Assembly (NCBI RefSeq): GCF_900099805.1
Contig: NZ_FNDR01000004.1
Location: 62,001 to 126,000 of the forward strand
From: Variovorax sp. OV700
GTDB taxonomy: Bacteria > Pseudomonadota > Gammaproteobacteria > Burkholderiales > Burkholderiaceae_C
Direction of reading: 5' to 3'
Length of the DNA: 64,000 bases
Both the position numbers and the translations under genes were made by a program. Shown piece after piece: positions 46,323 to 54,744 of the stretch. The notes beneath the pieces are model-generated. The model was not told where the DNA came from, ran no database searches, and saw only the letters and a list, made by a program, of their open reading frames with translations. Each line of letters opens with the position of its first letter. Within the stretch, counting starts at the first letter, position 1.

Positions 46323-47231
46323 TCAGCGCACGTTGCCAGCCGAACGCAATTCACTCACCCAGTGGTCGGCGCCAGCGTTCATTCGTTCTTCCATCTGCCT
46401 GCGCAACAAGTTGTAGACCCAATCAAAGATCAAAGGGCTGGAAGCCCGATGGCTGAAGATGGCATCTTGCAGCTCGCGCGACCGTGTGCTGATCTCCCGT
46501 TCCGTGGCGCCGCCGCGGGAGCGGTCCCAGAGCTTCTTTACTTCATCGTTCAGTCGGTCCAGCAACTCGCATGTCACGGCTTGTCGGTTGCACTCTCTGA
46601 GCGCCCAAATCATCGCCGGCGTCATTGGAGCCAGCGTCGAGAGCACGAAGGTCGTCATGGTGTGATCGATTGCGAGCGAGGCGAATCCGGCCGATGCAAA
46701 CAGCACTACGCAGCCAGTCAAAAGAGCGAACCTGTAGCGCTTGCGCAAAGCGCTGTCGTACCAGAGATTGGTGCGCTGACACACCATCCTTGCCAAATGG
46801 AGTGGCAGCTCCTTGACGGCGACCGGGTACCAGTTGATCAACCGTTGCTCGTCTTTGTCACTGAGCTGCTTGCATGCATCGGCAAAGACATCTTCCGGGT
46901 CGATGCGGTGACCAACCAGAAAGGCGTTCCAGTCCATCTGCAATACCGTGCAGTCGAAATCCTCCTGCAGCTTGGCCGCGTTCTTGAGCTGCGCACGGTG
47001 CCAGCGATCAAGAAGCAGAACCTCCAAGAAGCTGAACATCAGGGCGGCGAACGCGATGAATGGCTTCGACGGGAGGAGCAGCGCTGACACGATCAGGCCG
47101 ACGATTGGGAAAACGAGCGAGATCACGAGGCCCGCCGCTTGGACATTCTTGGCTCGCCGGTAGATCAACGTCCTGGCACGCAGCAAATTGAGCATTCGCG
47201 GCTCCACCTGCTTCTTGTCGATTTCATTCAT
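46323..47231 (-). CDS. S-4TM pore-forming CBASS effector
   Basis: 302 aa from the ATG at 47231; AAGGAG lies about 12 bases upstream, and an alternative start at 47255 is possible. Two pairs of membrane helices are visible: AAGLVISLVFPIVGLIVSAL with FIAFAALMFSFLEVLLLD, then FALLTGCVVLFASAGFASLA with TTFVLSTLAPMTPAMIWAL. The cytoplasmic parts are helical. This matches the S-4TM family, predicted to open a pore and kill the cell when bound by the cyclic nucleotide of a CD-NTase. It follows the E2-like gene and precedes the ruined second CD-NTase. Confidence 0.82.
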   Translation of the reverse strand: MNEIDKKQVEPRMLNLLRARTLIYRRAKNVQAAGLVISLVFPIVGLIVSALLLPSKPFIAFAALMFSFLEVLLLDRWHRAQLKNAAKLQEDFDCTVLQMDWNAFLVGHRIDPEDVFADACKQLSDKDEQRLINWYPVAVKELPLHLARMVCQRTNLWYDSALRKRYRFALLTGCVVLFASAGFASLAIDHTMTTFVLSTLAPMTPAMIWALRECNRQAVTCELLDRLNDEVKKLWDRSRGGATEREISTRSRELQDAIFSHRASSPLIFDWVYNLLRRQMEERMNAGADHWVSELRSAGNVR

Positions 47232-47288
47232 GCGTTTCTCTGCTCCTTGCATCATTGCTGGTGTCTTGCGGTCTAGGTCCCCGCTGGC

Positions 47289-47744
47289 TCAAGCCCAACG
47301 CCTCCTGCGTTGCTGCGGATGCTCGCCGCCGCCGGCCCACACGTCTGTGGTCAACCAGTCCTCGAAATGCCACAGCCATTCCGCGGTCCAGGCGATGTAG
47401 GTGTCGACCAGCTTCATCTGCGGCAGCCACTCGCGCTGCTTCGGCCACCATAGACACAGCTTGGTGCCGGTACCGTTGTTGGGGTAGATATGCGGCAGCG
47501 CGGCTTCGTCGGCCAGGGTCGTCAGGTCAGGACTCAGCACGAACATTTCCGGTGGGTGCGAATCGGGTGTCAGGCGCAGTTCACACTCGTAGACGCGACC
47601 GAAGTCGCTCGGCGCCAGATGGAATCGATAACGCAAGGCGCGGCCCGACAGAAACATCAGCCGGGCGCCATCGAGAGGCAGGGCACGCAGTTCCATGGCT
47701 CGTTGGGCCAAGGTCGGTACGGGCGGGGCCGGGTAAGGTGTCAT
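47289..47744 (-). CDS. E2-like ubiquitin-conjugating-fold protein of CBASS
   Basis: 151 aa. The second half reads ALPHIYPNNGTGTKLCLWWP, where the H-P-N/I-Y-P strand and the Cys of L-C-L occupy the positions of the E2 active site, followed by WLPQMKLVDTYIAWTAEWL, the final E2 helix region. Stand-alone E2-like proteins of type II-short CBASS are thought to conjugate or prime the CD-NTase; no E1 (ThiF) or JAB gene is seen here. It starts one base into the CD-NTase stop codon (TGATG), so it is translationally coupled. Confidence 0.78.
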   Translation of the reverse strand: MTPYPAPPVPTLAQRAMELRALPLDGARLMFLSGRALRYRFHLAPSDFGRVYECELRLTPDSHPPEMFVLSPDLTTLADEAALPHIYPNNGTGTKLCLWWPKQREWLPQMKLVDTYIAWTAEWLWHFEDWLTTDVWAGGGEHPQQRRRRWA

Positions 47745-49003
47745 CAGCGGCCGAAATACGTATGGGGCCGCGCTGCGACACTGACCGGCGCGGCGGCTGC
47801 GGACGAGATCAACGTCACCCGGCCCGCGACGCGGTTGCTTTGCCGACGCTGGGTCTGGTCCTGCTGGATGACGCCAGCGCAGCGGGGGCCGAACGCGCCC
47901 TCCAGCGCCTTGATCAGGACATCCAGGCCCTCATGGTTCTCGATCGCGTGCAGGATGCGCTTCAGATCACCCATCAGGCGTTGATGCCACGAGAAAAACG
48001 CCCCTTGCCGCGCAGGAGAATTCATGCCGGCCGCCAGGTTGTCCCCCGGGGCGGACGGGTTGGGCAAGACCCATTCTTCGGAACCGTCGGGCCGGGGGAG
48101 CTGCCCGAAGTGCAGCGGCATCCGCTCAACGATATCGAGCAGCAATTCCAGGGGACTCTCGTGCGGCTGCGGCGCCTCCACCGCATACGCCATCGCGGCC
48201 AACGTCGTCAGGAAAACAGAGGAAGGTGCCAGGTCCTGACTTCCCTGCGCAATGCCGAAGGCCACATTGCGATGCAGCTTCAGCAGTTGCACCAGCCGGC
48301 ACAGCAGTCGGTCGAACACCTCCTGCGCATCAGGCAACGGCGTCACTTCTGCGCGCGTCACCGAATCCATCGCCTCCGAAAAGCTCATCACGGCTGTGAA
48401 ATTCGGCGAGATCGTGGCGGCGAGATCGAAATGCTTCGCGTACCCGCGCGGGTTCGTGGAGTCGAAAAGCCGCAGCTCGCGATCAGGGATGAGGCCATGC
48501 GTCTCGCCAAACGGCGCTGTCAATAACGGAGAGTCAATAACCGGCGCGATGTCGGCGCACATGCCTTCGGCATACTCCAACGTCGCACAACGCTCCCAGC
48601 GGTGCAGCCGGAGCCCATGCGCATCGGCGTAGCGGGACAAGGCGCGATGCAGGCGGTCGAGCAGCAGGACTGGCCCGTGCTCGCCCTCGTATTTGCGACG
48701 CGCCCCTGACGCCAGGCGCGCGATCAGATCGATGTCGAAACCCTCCCGGGAGCCATCACGCGGTCGCACGATGGTGCCCAACTGCCGGGAACCGTGGGCG
48801 TGGATCTGGATGAGGTCGCCCTGGAACTCCGGACATGCCGAGAGGAACTCACCGGTGCTGTTGTAGGAGCGCTCCAGCGCTGCCAACTGGGTGGCTGTGG
48901 GTTCGTGGGCGCGTGCGATGACATCCACCAAGTGGAAGAAGCGCGCCGACGAGCGCACGGAGATGCGGGAGCGCTGGGGGAGAGTCACAGGTTCACGGAT
49001 CAC
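47744..49003 (-). CDS. CD-NTase (cGAS/DncV-like nucleotidyltransferase) of CBASS
   Basis: 419 aa. The nucleotidyltransferase motif IHAHGSRQLGTIVRP near residue 70, the metal site GFDIDLIARL (D-x-D near residue 90) and the third acid in GMCADIAPVID are all intact. The C-terminal half has the helical domain of the family (VFDRLLCRLVQLLKLHRN). It should make a cyclic di- or trinucleotide on phage infection, activating the S-4TM pore two genes downstream. The gene is followed immediately by the E2-like protein and preceded by the small YjzC-like gene; the CapH/CapP-like pair lies divergently upstream. Confidence 0.85.
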   Translation of the reverse strand: MIREPVTLPQRSRISVRSSARFFHLVDVIARAHEPTATQLAALERSYNSTGEFLSACPEFQGDLIQIHAHGSRQLGTIVRPRDGSREGFDIDLIARLASGARRKYEGEHGPVLLLDRLHRALSRYADAHGLRLHRWERCATLEYAEGMCADIAPVIDSPLLTAPFGETHGLIPDRELRLFDSTNPRGYAKHFDLAATISPNFTAVMSFSEAMDSVTRAEVTPLPDAQEVFDRLLCRLVQLLKLHRNVAFGIAQGSQDLAPSSVFLTTLAAMAYAVEAPQPHESPLELLLDIVERMPLHFGQLPRPDGSEEWVLPNPSAPGDNLAAGMNSPARQGAFFSWHQRLMGDLKRILHAIENHEGLDVLIKALEGAFGPRCAGVIQQDQTQRRQSNRVAGRVTLISSAAAAPVSVAARPHTYFGR

Positions 49004-49060
49004 AGGGGCTCCTTGAAATTGTTGTTTACGACTGCCGGCTTCACCTGGACTCGCCCAAGC

Positions 49061-49225
49061 TCAGCGTTTGTGCTTGGTGGCGTCCACCAGCTTGTAACCT
49101 TGACCCGGCCGCGGCGTCGGCGGCAGCGGCTTGCCTTTCACACCAGTTATTTCGTTGCCGGTGCCCGGGTTCTGGTACTGGCCGGACTTCGGTGCGGGCG
49201 TACCGGGCTTAAACGTCTTGCTCAT
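49061..49225 (-). CDS. Small YjzC-like protein in the CBASS operon
   Basis: 54 aa, too short to be noticed easily. The N-terminus SKTFKPGTPAPKSGQYQNPG matches the F-K-P-G-x-x-A-P-x-S-G-x-Y pattern of YjzC-type proteins; the middle is GNEITGVKGKPLPPTP and the end KLVDATKHKR. AAAGGA eight bases before the ATG is a good ribosome-binding site. It lies 57 bp before the CD-NTase start and is the first gene read from the divergent regulatory region. Function unknown; the position suggests a CBASS accessory or target. Confidence 0.75.
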   Translation of the reverse strand: MSKTFKPGTPAPKSGQYQNPGTGNEITGVKGKPLPPTPRPGQGYKLVDATKHKR

Positions 49226-49316
49226 GGTCATCCTTTCAGGGTCGGTTGGTTAATTGCGACATTCCGGCTTTCGACCCCTTCCCCTCTGGCTGTGTTACCA
49301 AATCGGGGTTGCACAG

Positions 49317-49361
49317 GAAGTTCGGAACAATCACAATAAAAATTGTGGACTCCCGAACTTC
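49317..49361. promoter_or_regulatory. Nested palindromes, probable CapH-type operator
   Basis: Outer inverted repeat GAAGTTCGG (49317-49325) and CCGAACTTC (49353-49361) is perfect. Inside it CACAAT-AAAA-ATTGTG (49332-49347) is a second perfect palindrome. A further CGGAAATCCG (49384-49393) sits just before the HTH gene start and repeats the outer half-site core. The array lies between the divergent CBASS operon and the HTH/protease pair, so the HTH protein probably represses both directions here. Confidence 0.7.
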
Positions 49362-49400
49362 TGGAGTCAAGTACTTTTTTTATCGGAAATCCGAACAGGC

Positions 49401-49727
49401 ATGCCAACACTGGGTGAGAAGGTCCGCACACTGCGGAAGAAAGCAGGCTTGACGCTGGAACAGTTCGCCGAGCAGATCGGCGCGTCCAAGTCATCCGTAT
49501 GGGAACTGGAGAACAAGGAAAAGGCCCGCCCATCCGCAGACCGGATCAATGAGGTGGCGAAGGTCCTGGGCGTGACGCCCGAATTCCTCATGAATGACGA
49601 TGTCGCCGAGCCCTCGATCGACGTAGCCGACGAAGCTTTCTTCCGCAAGTACCAGTCACTGGACAATGGCGTGAAGCAGCAGTTGCAGGAGATCCTCAGC
49701 GTCCTCGACAAGAAGGCCGGCTCTTGA
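49401..49727 (+). CDS. XRE-family repressor, CapH-like
   Basis: 108 aa. An HTH_XRE domain covers the first 65 residues: LGEKVRTLRKKAGLTLEQF, then IGASKSSVWELENKEKARPS and RINEVAKVLGVTPEFLMN. A 40-residue C-terminal tail (FFRKYQSLDNGVKQQLQEIL) may form the dimer and be the cleavage target. The start at 49401 removes a 49-codon extension without domain content. It overlaps the following peptidase gene by four bases. The pair is divergent from CBASS, exactly as described for CapH/CapP, which derepress CBASS in response to DNA damage. Confidence 0.82.
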   Translation: MPTLGEKVRTLRKKAGLTLEQFAEQIGASKSSVWELENKEKARPSADRINEVAKVLGVTPEFLMNDDVAEPSIDVADEAFFRKYQSLDNGVKQQLQEILSVLDKKAGS

Positions 49728-50590
49728 TCGAGCCGTTATCTCCAGCGCGGGAGGCGATCAAGATGGCGCAGCTGTGGCGCGCCGTCCACGGCCTCAAGTT
49801 TCCGATCAACGCCGGAGCGCTGGCGCAGGAATGGTCGAGGAACGTGGCTCCCGAAGCCCCCATCGGGGAGCTGCAAGCCCGCGAGCTGAAAGGCTTCGAG
49901 GGCGGATTGTTCTGGCTGAAGGAGCGAAAAGTCTGGGCGCTGCTTTACCACCCACATCCCGATCTACCAGGACGATCCAACTTCACCGTTGCGCATGAGT
50001 TCGGACACTACGTCCTGCATCGCAAACTGCAGGAGGCGTTCCAATGCTCCCAGAGCGCGACCCTGGGCATCACCGGGGCAAGGATCGAGCGCGAGGCAGA
50101 CCAGTTTGCGTCGTACCTCCTCATGCCTATCGACGACTACGTCCAGCAGGTGCGCGGGCGCCGGATCACTCTTGATGTGCTGGGTGAGTGCGCGGACCGC
50201 TACGGCGTCTCCCTCACAGCTGCAATTCTCAAGTGGCTGGAATTCACCGATCAGGCCGCCATTACCGTCATGGGAAGAGAAGGAATGCTGCATTGGTGGA
50301 AGGCCAGTAGCAGCGCGAGGAACTACGCATTTGGAACACTGCAGGAGGGCATGGAACTGCCCTTGGGCTCGCTTGCTGTAAGCCCAAACCAGGTGTTTTC
50401 AACTACGGACTATCGCCTGGGCGTGGAACACCCCGAAGGGGTCTGGCCTATGAGGCTACCCGTGCGCGAGATGGTCGTGCTCTCCGACCGGTATGACATG
50501 TCCATCTCTTTGCTGATCCTCGACTCGCCCGGTGTAGAGCATCCGGATGCGCCCGACGAAGATATGACAACAGCACCCCCCACGTTCTGA
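49724..50590 (+). CDS. ImmA/IrrE metallopeptidase, CapP-like
   Basis: 288 aa. The zinc motif is FTVAHEFGHYVLHRKL near residue 90, with the distal Glu in ARIEREADQFASYLLMP. The start is a TTG overlapping the HTH stop as TTGA with AAGG nine bases upstream; an internal ATG at 49763 is the alternative. The C-terminal 150 residues are a separate, mostly beta-looking domain that could sense the inducing signal. In CapP-type pairs the peptidase cleaves the HTH repressor, releasing the divergent CBASS promoter. Confidence 0.82.
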   Translation: MIEPLSPAREAIKMAQLWRAVHGLKFPINAGALAQEWSRNVAPEAPIGELQARELKGFEGGLFWLKERKVWALLYHPHPDLPGRSNFTVAHEFGHYVLHRKLQEAFQCSQSATLGITGARIEREADQFASYLLMPIDDYVQQVRGRRITLDVLGECADRYGVSLTAAILKWLEFTDQAAITVMGREGMLHWWKASSSARNYAFGTLQEGMELPLGSLAVSPNQVFSTTDYRLGVEHPEGVWPMRLPVREMVVLSDRYDMSISLLILDSPGVEHPDAPDEDMTTAPPTF

Positions 50591-51128
50591 ATTCTCGCCG
50601 TGGACGGATCAGGCAAAGAGTATGTATTGTTCATGCATCGGGCCTCAATCTGTAAACCGTGGCCTTCGGCCGCCGCAGACACTCAACCAACCTGAACGGA
50701 GCGCCCGCACACAGTCCAAAGCGGGCACCGAGGAACACGGCCCGCGATGGAGGACTTGCATTCGCCCGACGCCCAGTGGATGTTCCAAGGTGGGCGGGTC
50801 ACAATACCCCTGCACAAAACAGCACTGCGAGCAGTAGGCTGCGGCGGGTGATCCGCCGCTTTAGTCGATCTCACGCATTGCAGCTGAGTACAACGGCACT
50901 CCAGGCGATGACAATGAAAGTTGCGAGAACACTCTGTTTCCGTCGTCGCGCCTGCCGACATTCTCAGCCGGCATTGGCGAATTGAGGATCGCCGTGTTCC
51001 ATGTTGTGCGCGAACATCTAGGTGCAATGAGGCGACTTCCAGCAATACAACGAGACGGATCAGGCGCCCCCGCACGATTAGGTGACAATGAACGCAAGGG
51101 CCCAACGCCACTCAAATTTCCAAACCTG
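50591..51128. other. Intergenic, no gene seen
   Basis: Several short frames exist in this stretch, none with coding bias or a recognisable domain. The plus-strand frame of the next gene is open back to a TTG at 50982, but the residues before 51129 are Arg/Pro-rich and do not look like part of the protein. The promoter of the downstream three-gene operon is expected here. Confidence 0.4.
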
Positions 51129-52436
51129 ATGACCAAAAGATTCAAGTGGACCAACCGGTCGGTCGTCACATTCGCAGAGGGCCAGGACCCGGTGCTCCAG
51201 ATGGAGGCCAAAGCGCGGGCGCTGGCTTTGAAAGCCATGGACGAGGGATGGACCGGCCCGCCATTCGATCCACTCGCGCTGGCACAGTGGCTTGGCCTTC
51301 GAATAGAAGCACGCGGCGATATTGCGGACGCGCGCATGGTACCGTCAAGCGAATCAACTATCACGCTAGAGTACAACCCCACGCGCCCACGCGGACGGCT
51401 CAGATTTTCTATCGCGCATGAGATTGCACACTCGCTTTTCTCAGATTGCGCCGAACAGATCCGCAACCGCGGAGTGAGCCCGCATGCGGACCGTGACAAT
51501 TGGCAGCTTGAGGTACTTTGCAATATCGGTGCGGCTGAACTCCTAATGCCCTTGGGCAGCTTTGTCGGATTCTCGGGCGAAAAGCTTTCCATCGAGAGCG
51601 TAATGAGCTTGCGCAAGGAATTTGACGTTTCGGTGGAAGCATGCCTCATCCGGCTTGTTAAATTGTCCAAAGTCCCCGCCGCAGCGTTCTGCGCTTCGAT
51701 GCATGAGGACGGCCGATATCGACTGGACTACGTGATCGCAGCACCGGGTTGGGACGCTCCATTCGAGGTAGGCCAGATCGTCCCCGAGGGAAGTGTGATC
51801 CGAGAGACTTCGGCCATTGGGTTCACTGCAGTCGGACATGAAGACTGGGGCAACGGCAAGCTGCTGCGCCTTGAATGCATGGGACTCGCGCCTTACCCTG
51901 GATCTGTCACACCCCGTGTCGTCGGATTCTTCATTCCCACCACGGCATCTTCTGGCCACAAACCGCCGGAAATACTCGAAGTCATCGGCGACGCCATGCG
52001 GCCTCGCGGCGCCGGGACCCGGATAGTGGCGCATGTCATTCCTGACACCGGAACGATTTGGGGCGGCAATGGTTTCGCCTCGCAGCTGCGGAAGCGTTTC
52101 CCTGGTGCATGGTCCGAATTCCAGCGCATAACGGGCGGACACCCTCCTTCGCTGGGCAAGGTGGTGATGGGGGACCTGGGCGACGGAGTCAAGATCGCCC
52201 ATATGGTGGCACAGCGGGGCATCGGAAGATCAGACTCCCAACGACTGCGGTACGCCGCCCTTGCCGACTGTCTGCATGAGGTGCGTCAGAAGGCCATTGA
52301 TTTGAATGCCACGGTGCACATGCCGCGGGTTGGAACAGGCCACGGGGGAGCGAACTGGGATGTGGTGAAGGAACTTCTCACCGAGGAGCTGGTGGACCGG
52401 GGCGTTCCTACAACCGTATACCGCCTTCCAGCCTGA
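51129..52436 (+). CDS. ImmA/IrrE metallopeptidase-macrodomain fusion
   Basis: 435 aa from the ATG at 51129 (TKRFKWTNRSVVTFAEGQDP). Residues 1-200 form an ImmA/IrrE domain with RFSIAHEIAHSLFSD (H-E-x-x-H near residue 98) and distal acid region NIGAAELLMPLGSF. The C-terminal 150 residues look like an ADP-ribose-binding macrodomain: VVGFFIPTTASSG, then VVMGDLGDGVKIAHMVAQ and HMPRVGTGHGGANWDVV, near the P-R-I-G-x-G-x-G-G loop of TARG1/DarG. A macrodomain with an ART-like gene two genes on suggests it reverses that activity, as DarG does for DarT. No ribosome-binding site is obvious. Confidence 0.75.
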   Translation: MTKRFKWTNRSVVTFAEGQDPVLQMEAKARALALKAMDEGWTGPPFDPLALAQWLGLRIEARGDIADARMVPSSESTITLEYNPTRPRGRLRFSIAHEIAHSLFSDCAEQIRNRGVSPHADRDNWQLEVLCNIGAAELLMPLGSFVGFSGEKLSIESVMSLRKEFDVSVEACLIRLVKLSKVPAAAFCASMHEDGRYRLDYVIAAPGWDAPFEVGQIVPEGSVIRETSAIGFTAVGHEDWGNGKLLRLECMGLAPYPGSVTPRVVGFFIPTTASSGHKPPEILEVIGDAMRPRGAGTRIVAHVIPDTGTIWGGNGFASQLRKRFPGAWSEFQRITGGHPPSLGKVVMGDLGDGVKIAHMVAQRGIGRSDSQRLRYAALADCLHEVRQKAIDLNATVHMPRVGTGHGGANWDVVKELLTEELVDRGVPTTVYRLPA

Positions 52437-52464
52437 AACCAAGACCTCGCCTGCCCCCATAAAC

Positions 52465-54045
52465 ATGAAGCCACGCGCCATCGTCATTTCGGGAAGACAC
52501 GCCGCAGGAAAAACTTCACTGGCAACGCAACTGCTCAATCGAGGCGACGCTACGCTCATCGAGGTCCCGGCGCTGGCCAGTGAGGTCTGGACAAGAAACC
52601 GAAAGCGCGCCAGTGCGGTCAAACGTGCGCAGCTTACGCTAGACAGCGAATCGGACGGCCATTGGCTCGCGGAGGAACTGAACAAGCGCCTTATGAACGA
52701 CAACGCCCTCGGCTTGCTGGTCGTCGACGGCGCCACATTAGTGGCGCATGTCGCGTACCTGCGCCAAAGCGGCTGGTCCGTCATTCACGTCCATCTTGAT
52801 GGCAGCGACGGGGCGCTACAAAAGCGCAGCGGACTCAGGGTCTCTGGAAATTCGGACGCACGTGAGTGTGCGCCAATGGCCAAGATCGCCGATGTCGTCA
52901 TTGACACCGATCGCTGTAGCGCACCCGACGTCTTCGCCCGCGTCCTAGCACGTACCGAGCAGGTCCGGCCACTGACTGCTCCCCCGCTCGTGGACGTTCT
53001 GGTCGGTGGCCAGTACGGAAGCGAAGGGAAGGGCAACATTGCCAACTACCTGGCCCCCGAGTACCAAGTGCTCGTGCGAGTAGGTGGACCCAATGCCGGG
53101 CATAAAGTGTTCCGCGCAGGAGCCCAGCCTTACACCTTCCGGCAATTGCCTTCGGGAGCACTCGGTAACCGCGACGCTATGCTGATAGTGGGCGCAGGCG
53201 CCGTCATCAGTCTGCCCACGCTGCTGAAGGAGATCGGTGAACTCGCCATTCCATTCGACAAGCTCATGATCGATCCCCAGGCCATGATGATTGATCAGTC
53301 CGATGTTGATTGGGAGGTGCAGCACCTGAAAGCGGCGATCGGCTCAACCGCTCAAGGCATCGGTGCGGCAACCGCCCGCAAGATCCTCTATCGCAAGCCC
53401 GATAGCGAAGTGCGGCTAGCAAAGCACGTTCCTGAACTGAAGCACTATGTCGGCGACACCATTGAGTTCTTCGCCAGTTGCTTCTCTTCAGGAAAGAAGA
53501 TCATGCTCGAAGGCACCCAAGGCACCACCTTGAGCCTTCACCATGGGCACTACCCCCACGTCACCTCTCGGGTGACGACTGCGGCGGCCTGTCTGGCGGA
53601 GGCCGGCCTCGCATCGCGCAACGTGCGTAAGATATTGATGGTCTGCCGCACCTATCCCATCCGCGTTGGTGATTCGATTTCGGGCAATACCTCCGGGTAC
53701 ATGAGTCAGAAGATCGATTTCGGGGCGATTGCCGACCGCTCCGGTATCGCCTATTCGGAACTGAAAGAGACGGAGGTCGGGTCTGTGTCTGGACGTCCAC
53801 GCAACGTGGCGGAATTCGACTGGTCGCAGCTCAGACGCTCGCTCATTTTGAACGGCCCGACGGACATCGCTCTCACGTTCGCCGATTACCTCGGAGTCTC
53901 GAACCGGGAAGCGTTCAGGTATGAACAGCTGAATGAAGGCACCTTGCGATTTATTGAAGAAGTTGAGAAGGTCGGAGGCATACCAGTCTCGATGATTTCA
54001 ACAGCATTCAACGACCGAAACATCATTGACCGCAGGATGTGGTGA
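52465..54045 (+). CDS. P-loop kinase-like/adenylosuccinate synthetase fusion, PurZ-like
   Basis: 526 aa. Residues 1-165 form a small P-loop domain with Walker A VISGRHAAGKTSLA. From residue 177 the chain aligns with PurA: LVGGQYGSEGKGNIANYL (P-loop), RVGGPNAGHKVFRAG (catalytic His213), TAQGIGAATARK (nucleotide-binding) and MLEGTQGTTLSLHHGHYPHV. In PurA the P-loop reads G-D-E-G-K-G and the Asp is the catalytic base; here it is Ser186. Phage PurZ enzymes, which convert dGMP toward 2-aminoadenine, are reported to have Ser at this place. The likely reaction is aspartate addition to a purine nucleotide, with dGMP the candidate substrate. It is the middle gene of a three-gene operon. Confidence 0.85.
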   Translation: MKPRAIVISGRHAAGKTSLATQLLNRGDATLIEVPALASEVWTRNRKRASAVKRAQLTLDSESDGHWLAEELNKRLMNDNALGLLVVDGATLVAHVAYLRQSGWSVIHVHLDGSDGALQKRSGLRVSGNSDARECAPMAKIADVVIDTDRCSAPDVFARVLARTEQVRPLTAPPLVDVLVGGQYGSEGKGNIANYLAPEYQVLVRVGGPNAGHKVFRAGAQPYTFRQLPSGALGNRDAMLIVGAGAVISLPTLLKEIGELAIPFDKLMIDPQAMMIDQSDVDWEVQHLKAAIGSTAQGIGAATARKILYRKPDSEVRLAKHVPELKHYVGDTIEFFASCFSSGKKIMLEGTQGTTLSLHHGHYPHVTSRVTTAAACLAEAGLASRNVRKILMVCRTYPIRVGDSISGNTSGYMSQKIDFGAIADRSGIAYSELKETEVGSVSGRPRNVAEFDWSQLRRSLILNGPTDIALTFADYLGVSNREAFRYEQLNEGTLRFIEEVEKVGGIPVSMISTAFNDRNIIDRRMW

Positions 54046-54057
54046 GTTAATCAGAAT

Positions 54058-54708
54058 ATGAATGTCGATCAGCTTGCCGCTCGCTACCCGCGGCTTTATC
54101 ACATGGCCGAGGCAGACACCTGGCTTGCAATCAAGGCTAACGGACTCATGAGTACTTCCGCCGCGCTGGACTATCACGCCATCGGTGGTCTGCAGCGTAG
54201 TGCACTCGAAGCAGGCCATCGGCCGGACAAAGTGCAACTGGGTAAAGGTGAGGGCGCGATCATCCTTAGAGATCAGAAGCCCATGCCACCTGAACGGCTG
54301 GCTCTGGGCCTTCAAGACGGCATCACGCCCACTGACTGGTACAAGCTGCTAAATGCCAAGGTGTTCATGTGGGCCGAAGAGCATCGCCTGTTGGGCTTGT
54401 TGAACGCCCGCCACTACCGGAATCTTGAACATGACGTGTTAACGATCGACACGGCATCTTTGCTGGCAGAGCATGCTGCGGATATTTGGTTGTGCCACAT
54501 GAACTCCGGCAACACCTTCCCCATTCCCCATCGCCGGGGTGCGACGACTTTCCGCCGAATACCGGACTACCCAATCAAGGCCAATGGCAGCCCGCAAAAG
54601 GAGGTAGTGGAAGTGGTGGTCGACTATCACGTTCCCCATATTTCAAAGCACGTGACCGAGGTCCGGCGCATGAAGGGCGAGACAGTGCTCGGCACGTTGG
54701 CACTATAG
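54058..54708 (+). CDS. DUF7002-like protein, ADP-ribosyltransferase-like toxin candidate
   Basis: 216 aa, last gene of the operon with the macrodomain fusion and PurZ-like genes (12 bp gap). The start RLYHMAEADTWLAIKANGLM resembles the opening strand of DarT/ART-like proteins (L-Y-H-x-T, then G-L). AIILRDQKPMP, DWYKLLNAKVFMWAEEHRL and LCHMNSGNTFPIPHRRGATT match my memory of DUF7002. Catalytic residues are not certain: the H of Y-H and the R-D-Q region are candidates. Pairing with a macrodomain suggests ADP-ribosylation of nucleic acid, nucleotide or protein, countered by the first gene. Confidence 0.65.
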   Translation: MNVDQLAARYPRLYHMAEADTWLAIKANGLMSTSAALDYHAIGGLQRSALEAGHRPDKVQLGKGEGAIILRDQKPMPPERLALGLQDGITPTDWYKLLNAKVFMWAEEHRLLGLLNARHYRNLEHDVLTIDTASLLAEHAADIWLCHMNSGNTFPIPHRRGATTFRRIPDYPIKANGSPQKEVVEVVVDYHVPHISKHVTEVRRMKGETVLGTLAL

Positions 54709-54744
54709 AAGCAATGGAGATCTGCGTCGAATTGCCTGCATGGA

